A DNA stretch of 64,000 nucleotides from Xanthobacteraceae bacterium. Lineage in GTDB: Bacteria > Pseudomonadota > Alphaproteobacteria > Rhizobiales > Xanthobacteraceae. The notes beneath the pieces are model-generated. The model was not told the origin of the DNA, did not search any database, and was given only the letters and a program-made list of their open reading frames with translations. Made by a program: the position numbers and the translations under genes. Below, one piece after another: positions 60,361-64,000 of the stretch (position 1 is the first letter of the stretch; each line of letters begins with the position of its first letter). The DNA lies in assembly GCA_029266425.1 (NCBI GenBank), contig JAQSWY010000012.1:1-64000 (forward strand), in the 5' to 3' direction.

Positions 60361-60780
60361 GTGAACACCGAGCCCGACCCGAGTCTTGTCCACAAGCACC
60401 GCCGCATTTTCATCGTCGAGGACGAATCGCTCGTGGCGATGATGATCGAGGCGATGATCGAGGAACTCGGAGGCAGCGTCGCCGGTACCCGCAGCAATGC
60501 CCCGGAGGCGCTCGCCTTCGTCGCCGCGTCCCACGCCGCCATCGATATCGCCGTGCTCGATCTCAATCTCGGCGGCAAGCACAGCTATGACATTGCTGCA
60601 GCATTGCTCGAGCGTGGCATCCCCGTCGTGTTCTCGACCGGCTATGATGACGGCGCGATCCCGGCCGAGTGGCGGCACGTGCCGCGGCTCTCGAAGCCGT
60701 TCCAGCTCAACGAGCTGGCTCAGGCGCTCAATACCGCGCTGATGGCCAAGCCGGACGGCGCCGGGCCTGACCAACCCTGA
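60361..60780 (+). CDS. Single-domain response regulator (orphan receiver)
   Basis: Stand-alone receiver of 139 residues from a GTG start. The acidic residues are in FIVEDESLVAMMI, the phosphoacceptor is Asp67 (AVLDLNLGG) and the switch lysine is in RLSKPFQ. No output domain. The pattern (STGYDDGAIPAEW, SKPFQLNELAQAL) matches the small receivers that accompany HWE/HisKA2 kinases in rhizobia, some of which act in general stress signalling; no kinase gene is adjacent. Pyroglutamyl peptidase starts 24 bases later and may be co-transcribed. Confidence 0.88.
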   Translation: MNTEPDPSLVHKHRRIFIVEDESLVAMMIEAMIEELGGSVAGTRSNAPEALAFVAASHAAIDIAVLDLNLGGKHSYDIAAALLERGIPVVFSTGYDDGAIPAEWRHVPRLSKPFQLNELAQALNTALMAKPDGAGPDQP

Positions 60781-60804
60781 GCCTTTCGCGCTAGTCTTCC
60801 CCGC

Positions 60805-61455
60805 ATGGTCAGGCAGACCCGCGTGCTCATCACCGGCTTCGGCCGCTTTCCCGGCGCGCCGAGCAATCCTTCCGGCGCGCTGGCGAAGGCGCTGGCGCGG
60901 CGCCGCCGGCCGGCGCTCGCCGGCTTGGCGCTCACCGCTGAGGTCCTGCCGACCACATGGGAAGCGGCGGAGGGCTTCGCCCAAGCGCTGGATCGGGAGC
61001 AGCCCGACATCGTGCTGATGATCGGCCTCGCAGGCAGGCGCCGACAGGTCTGCGTCGAGACGCTGGCCGTGAACCGCGCCGGTGGGTTCCCCGATGCGCT
61101 GCGCCGGCGCCCGACCTCGCGGCGGCTCGATGCGTCTGGTCCGGATGCGATCGGCGCCCGGGCGCAGGCGGTGAGCCTGGTGCGGGCGCTGCAGCTCACG
61201 GGGGTTCCAGCCCGCGCCTCGCGCGATGCCGGACGCTACATCTGCAACGCGCTGGCCTATGGTGCCTACCGGCATTCCCGCGCGACCGGCCGGCCACGCC
61301 TTGCGGTGTTCGTGCACATTCCGCGCCCGAACCGCAGCCGCCTTGCGCTGCCGGCGCTGCTGCGCGCGCTCGAGGCGCTGCTGGTGGCGCTTGCGGGGCA
61401 GTTCGCCTCTGCCACCCGGAACGAACACCCTTCCCGTCCTCATGGCCGGGCTTGA
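60805..61455 (+). CDS. pcp: Pyroglutamyl-peptidase I
   Basis: Cysteine peptidase (C15) that removes N-terminal pyroglutamate. The product is 216 residues. The triad Glu85 (RRRQVCVETLAVNR), Cys147 (DAGRYICNALAYGAYRH) and His171 (VFVHIPR) aligns with Glu81/Cys144/His168 of the Bacillus enzyme. The N-terminal ITGFGRFPGAPSNPSG is typical. The C-terminal EHPSRPHGRA and its TGA are contributed by a family B repeat, so the original end has been changed without loss of the active site. Confidence 0.9.
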   Translation: MVRQTRVLITGFGRFPGAPSNPSGALAKALARRRRPALAGLALTAEVLPTTWEAAEGFAQALDREQPDIVLMIGLAGRRRQVCVETLAVNRAGGFPDALRRRPTSRRLDASGPDAIGARAQAVSLVRALQLTGVPARASRDAGRYICNALAYGAYRHSRATGRPRLAVFVHIPRPNRSRLALPALLRALEALLVALAGQFASATRNEHPSRPHGRA

Positions 61456-61525
61456 CCCGGCCACCCAGACTTCGGCCGGCTGTATGCGGGCGGGCTGGGT
61501 CCCCGGGTCAAGCCCGGGGATGAGG
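61438..61525. repeat. Family B palindromic repeat overlapping the pcp 3' end
   Basis: CCTCATGGCCGGGCTTGACC ... AGCCCGGGGATGAG. The pcp stop codon lies inside its left arm. Confidence 0.85.
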
Positions 61526-61552
61526 GAGATCCGGATGGGTGAGGTCAGCCCC

Positions 61553-61879
61553 TCAGGGCGTCTTCACGCTGATCTGCATCGAGGCGTACCAGGCGGCGAG
61601 ATTGGCGATGTCGTCGTCGCTGAGATCCTTGACGACGATCGTCATCATCTCGTTCTGCCGCTTGCCGGAGCGGAACTCCTCCAGCGATTTTGCGACATAC
61701 ATCTCCACTTGGCCGGCAAGGTTCGGCGCCTCCGGGTGCTGGGAGAGGCCGTCCGCACCATGGCACACCGCGCACATGGCGGAAGCCTTGGCCTTGCCGG
61801 CGGCAGCGTCCGCAGCGAGCGCAGGCGTACAGAAAAGCAGGGCCGCCGCGGCGAGCGGCGGCATCAGACGTACGATCAT
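61553..61879 (-). CDS. Small c-type cytochrome (c553-like)
   Basis: Periplasmic monoheme cytochrome of 108 residues. A signal peptide ends at about 22 (ALA), and heme attaches at CAVCH (36-40). The C-terminal NEMMTIVVKDLSDDDIANLAAWYAS contains the probable methionine ligand and the helix typical of cytochrome c553/c4 halves. It is directly downstream of the sorbosone-dehydrogenase-like gene in the same direction, so it may be its electron acceptor. A strong hairpin with a T-stretch lies between the two genes. Confidence 0.9.
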   Translation of the reverse strand: MIVRLMPPLAAAALLFCTPALAADAAAGKAKASAMCAVCHGADGLSQHPEAPNLAGQVEMYVAKSLEEFRSGKRQNEMMTIVVKDLSDDDIANLAAWYASMQISVKTP

Positions 61880-61898
61880 GGCGTTTCCCGGCGCAAAA

Positions 61899-61926
61899 GC
61901 CCGCCGCCTTTCAGCGGCGGGCGTTC
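61899..61926 (-). terminator. Bidirectional hairpin between the dehydrogenase-like and cytochrome genes
   Basis: GCCCGCCGC (61899-61907), six-base loop, GCGGCGGGC (61914-61922); TTTT follows on the minus strand and GTTCTTCTTC on the plus strand. It lies inside the presumed operon. Confidence 0.75.
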
Positions 61927-61936
61927 TTCTTCAGTG

Positions 61937-63235
61937 TCAGTTATTGCCGTAGGAGATACGGTAGATGGCGCCCGACGAGTCGTCCGACACCAGCAGCGAG
62001 CCGTCATTGAGCACCGCCACCGACGCCGGCCGGCCGAGATATTCGCCATTCGCCGTCAGCCAGCCCTCGGCGAAGGGCTCGGAGCCCGCAGCCGTGCCGT
62101 CATCGTTCAGCCGGGTGAACATCACCCGCGCTCCGACCGGCTTGGTGCGGTTCCAGGAGCCGTGCTGCACCGAGAAGATGCCGCCGCGATACCGCGCCGG
62201 GAACTGGTTGGCATTGTAGAACACCATGCCGAGATCCGCGGCGTGGGCGGTCATCTCGACCTGCGGTTTCACCGAATCCGCCGGCGGGGTCTGGTCCTTG
62301 TATTCGACGGTGCGGGTGGTGCCGCCGCCATAATAGGGGAAGCCGAAGGTCTGGCCGGCCTTCACCGCGCGGTTGAGCTCGCCCGCGGGGATGTCATCGC
62401 CCATGCCGTCCACCTGGTTGTCGGTGAACCACAAGGTCTTGTCCTTCGGATTGAAGTCCATGCCGACCGAGTTGCGGACGCCCCAAGCATAGACTTCGCG
62501 GTTCTTGCCGTCGCGATCCATGCGCACGATGCCGCCGATGCCGGTCTTCTGATAGAGCTCGAACTTCTCCTGGGCGAACACGTTGAAGGGCTGGCCAAGG
62601 GTGATGTAGAGCTTGTCGTCCGGTCCGATGTCGCAGACACGGGCGGTGTGGTTGTAGGATTCCTCGGACTTCGGAATGAGGTCGCCCTGCTTCACCACGC
62701 TGAAGGCGGCAACGTCCGGCCCTTCATAGAAGAATTCGGCGGCCGGGAAGAGCAGCACGCGGTTCTGCTCGACGACGAACAGGAAACCGTCCTTCGAGAA
62801 GCACACTCCGTTGGGGATCTTGAAGCTCACCGACGGCGCGAAGACCTTCACCTCGTCGGCGACGCGGTCCTTGTCGCGGTCGGTCACCGCCCAGACCCGG
62901 TTCTTGCGGGTGCCGGCGAAGACGACGCCGGTGGTCGGCCCGACCGCCATTTCGCGCGCATCCGGCACGATGGCATAGAGCGAGATCTTGAAGCCGTCGG
63001 GCAGCTTGATGCCTGCGAGCGTCTTCTTCAGGGCCTCCGCCTTGGGCCCGGTCTGCGGCACCGTCTCCATATCCATCGACGCGCCGGTCGACTGGAAGTT
63101 GGAGAGCTTCTCCATATTGTCGGTTGCTTGCGCCACCGCTGATGTCGGAGCCCCGCCCGAGATCAGCACTGTGGCAAGCATGGTCGATGCCAGCAGCAAA
63201 GCTGCCGGCTGCCTGCGGCGCCGGTTGTAAGTCAT
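61937..63235 (-). CDS. PQQ-type sorbosone dehydrogenase-like protein, periplasmic
   Basis: Secreted beta-propeller protein of 432 residues of the sorbosone/glucose dehydrogenase (GSDH-like) superfamily. Signal peptide about 1-35 (LLLASTMLATVLISGG ... AVAQ). Propeller motifs include GVVFAGTRKNRVWAVTDRDKDRVADEVKVF, FVVEQNRVLLFPAAEFF, GIVRMDRDGKNREVYAWGVRNSVGMDFNPKDKTLWFTDNQVDGMGDDIP and YRGGIFSVQHGSWNRTKPVGARV. Such proteins oxidise sugars or aldoses with PQQ, but no PQQ genes are in the window, so cofactor and substrate are unproven. The start at 63235 has GGGAGGA upstream. A small cytochrome c gene follows. Confidence 0.87.
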   Translation of the reverse strand: MTYNRRRRQPAALLLASTMLATVLISGGAPTSAVAQATDNMEKLSNFQSTGASMDMETVPQTGPKAEALKKTLAGIKLPDGFKISLYAIVPDAREMAVGPTTGVVFAGTRKNRVWAVTDRDKDRVADEVKVFAPSVSFKIPNGVCFSKDGFLFVVEQNRVLLFPAAEFFYEGPDVAAFSVVKQGDLIPKSEESYNHTARVCDIGPDDKLYITLGQPFNVFAQEKFELYQKTGIGGIVRMDRDGKNREVYAWGVRNSVGMDFNPKDKTLWFTDNQVDGMGDDIPAGELNRAVKAGQTFGFPYYGGGTTRTVEYKDQTPPADSVKPQVEMTAHAADLGMVFYNANQFPARYRGGIFSVQHGSWNRTKPVGARVMFTRLNDDGTAAGSEPFAEGWLTANGEYLGRPASVAVLNDGSLLVSDDSSGAIYRISYGNN

Positions 63236-63315
63236 GTGTATTCCTCCCAAAGCATGCGTTTCGAGCCTCGTTCGGGCCCGTTGACGGCGGTACGCTAGCA
63301 TGGCGCCCCGTAAGG

Positions 63316-63338
63316 TTAAGTCAGACTATCTGACCTAA
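63316..63338. promoter_or_regulatory. Operator-like palindrome upstream of the dehydrogenase-like gene
   Basis: TTAaGTCAGA-CTA-TCTGACcTAA: perfect except for one pair, about 80-100 bases upstream of the start at 63235. Confidence 0.55.
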
Positions 63339-63466
63339 TCTTCCTTTTTCGCTGCGGCACTCAAAAATAAAGATTTGCTGCGAAATTGATGTAACAGCCG
63401 GCTACTACAATAGAATTACTATACAAACGAATTTCATGGCGGTTACGAAGTGATGCGCTGCTTGAG

Positions 63467-63564
63467 CATCCTTCGAGGTCGCCTGCGGCGGCACCTCAGG
63501 ATGAGGCGGTCCGTTGAGCGCGACCTCATCCTGAGGCGCCGGCCAAGGGCCGGCCTCGAAGGAT
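63467..63564. repeat. Family A REPIN-like repeat
   Basis: CATCCTTCGAGG ... CCTCGAAGGATG with inner CACCTCAGGATGAGG and CCTCATCCTGAGGCG. Confidence 0.88.
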
Positions 63565-63664
63565 GCTCCGGCAACGCGCCACCTCCAATTTCCACCGTCA
63601 TTTAGCAAAATCCTGCTATGGGGCGTCTCCCGCATCGCACTCGCGGGAGCAAAGGCCGCCTCGC

Positions 63665-64000
63665 GTGACGATCTACCTGCCGATCGCCGAACTCCCCGTG
63701 AACATCTTCACCCTCCTCGCCATGGGGATCGCGGTGGGATTCATCTCGGGCATGTTCGGGGTGGGCGGCGGCTTCCTGATGACGCCGCTGCTGATCTTCC
63801 TCGGCGTGCCGCCGGCCGTCGCGGTCGCCAGCGTCTCCACCCACATGGCGGCGTCGTCCTTCTCCGGCGTGCTGAGCTATCGAAGGCGGCGGCTCGTCGA
63901 CTATCAGCTGGGCGGCGTGCTGCTCAGCGGCGGCATGGTGGGAACGCTCGGCGGCGTGCTCGCCTTCATGGTGCTGCGCCGCTACGGCCAGCTCGATCTC
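63665..64000 (+). CDS. TauE/SafE-family sulfite/anion exporter (5' part)
   Basis: The first 112 codons of a polytopic membrane protein, cut by the window end, from a GTG start (VTIYLPIAELPVNIF). The family signature is clear: GIAVGFISGMFGVGGGFLMTPLLIFLGVPPAVAVASVSTHMAASSFSGVLSYRRRRLVDYQLGG. Members export sulfite, sulfoacetate or other organic anions; in a sulfur-oxidising autotroph this could matter, but the substrate cannot be read here. No strong ribosome binding site is visible; GGGAG occurs 18-22 bases upstream. Confidence 0.85.
   Translation, partial: MTIYLPIAELPVNIFTLLAMGIAVGFISGMFGVGGGFLMTPLLIFLGVPPAVAVASVSTHMAASSFSGVLSYRRRRLVDYQLGGVLLSGGMVGTLGGVLAFMVLRRYGQLDL

Larger units (their letters stand above)
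63236..63664. other. Divergent intergenic region with operator palindrome and repeat
   Basis: 429 bases. Contains a 23-base interrupted palindrome (63316-63338), an AT-rich stretch (63340-63440) and a family A repeat (63467-63564). Confidence 0.6.

Noticed and set aside
4982..63564. CRISPR array suspected from many similar repeats
   Set aside because: The repeats are dispersed singly, palindromic and of REPIN type, with no regular spacer arrangement and no cas genes.

Overview
The window is high-GC DNA with mostly tightly packed, ordinary chromosomal genes. Its gene content points to a facultatively autotrophic alphaproteobacterium of the order Hyphomicrobiales (Rhizobiales), most likely family Xanthobacteraceae (Starkeya/Ancylobacter/Xanthobacter type). 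The reasons are a red-type form I RuBisCO cluster (cbbL-cbbS-cbbX-rpe), a Fae-like protein, a MucR/Ros regulator, two PleC/DivJ-type cell-cycle kinases, dense GANTC (CcrM) clusters and a cycHJKL-type cytochrome c maturation operon. No tRNA, rRNA, CRISPR array, prophage or insertion sequence with a transposase was found.

Layout: 1-3446 carries the end of cbbL, then cbbS, cbbX and ribulose-phosphate epimerase. 3582-10138 holds an acyltransferase, aminopeptidase N, a PAS-GGDEF cyclase and the Fae-like protein. 10391-18232 has a PleC-like kinase, GlnE and an OmpR-type two-component pair. 18552-24650 has a DegP/HtrA protease and ccmI-ccmE-ccmF-ccmH (all minus strand). 24924-29653 has a lipoprotein, a PhoQ/PhoP-like pair, a small membrane protein and a secreted serine protease. 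29733-34486 has a TetR regulator with a flavin reductase, dcd, a cytochrome c and divergent lldR/lldD. 34631-41506 has a YcgN protein, a class A PBP, DUF1214/DUF1254 proteins, DUF2336, DUF1491 and a peptidoglycan-binding protein. 41519-49744 has a DivJ-like kinase, DUF5330, SufE, MucR, MsrB, an S9 peptidase and a proline-rich membrane protein. 50342-64000 has SodB, ZntB, FolK/FolP, a HerA-like ATPase, an M20 peptidase, a class IV aminotransferase, CsbD, an orphan receiver, pyroglutamyl peptidase, a cytochrome c with a sorbosone-dehydrogenase-like enzyme, and the start of a TauE/SafE transporter.

The most striking non-genic feature is the load of palindromic repeats. Two main REPIN-like families occur: family A of about 95-100 bp with CATCCTTCGAGG ends, and family B of about 57-133 bp with GTCAT...ATGAC ends. 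Two smaller families (C and D) occur beside them. They fill almost every junction of the cbb and ccm operons, supply the last codons and stop of at least two genes, lie inside the 5' end of ccmH, and in one place one family is nested inside another.

Other notable observations are a strong terminator between cbbS and cbbX, a Fae-like protein lacking the proposed catalytic histidine, nine GANTC sites in 181 bp of gene-free DNA, several perfect operator-like palindromes, a trypsin-fold protease whose signal-peptide cleavage should itself create the activating Ile-Val-Gly-Gly terminus, and an orphan terminator suggesting a small RNA.
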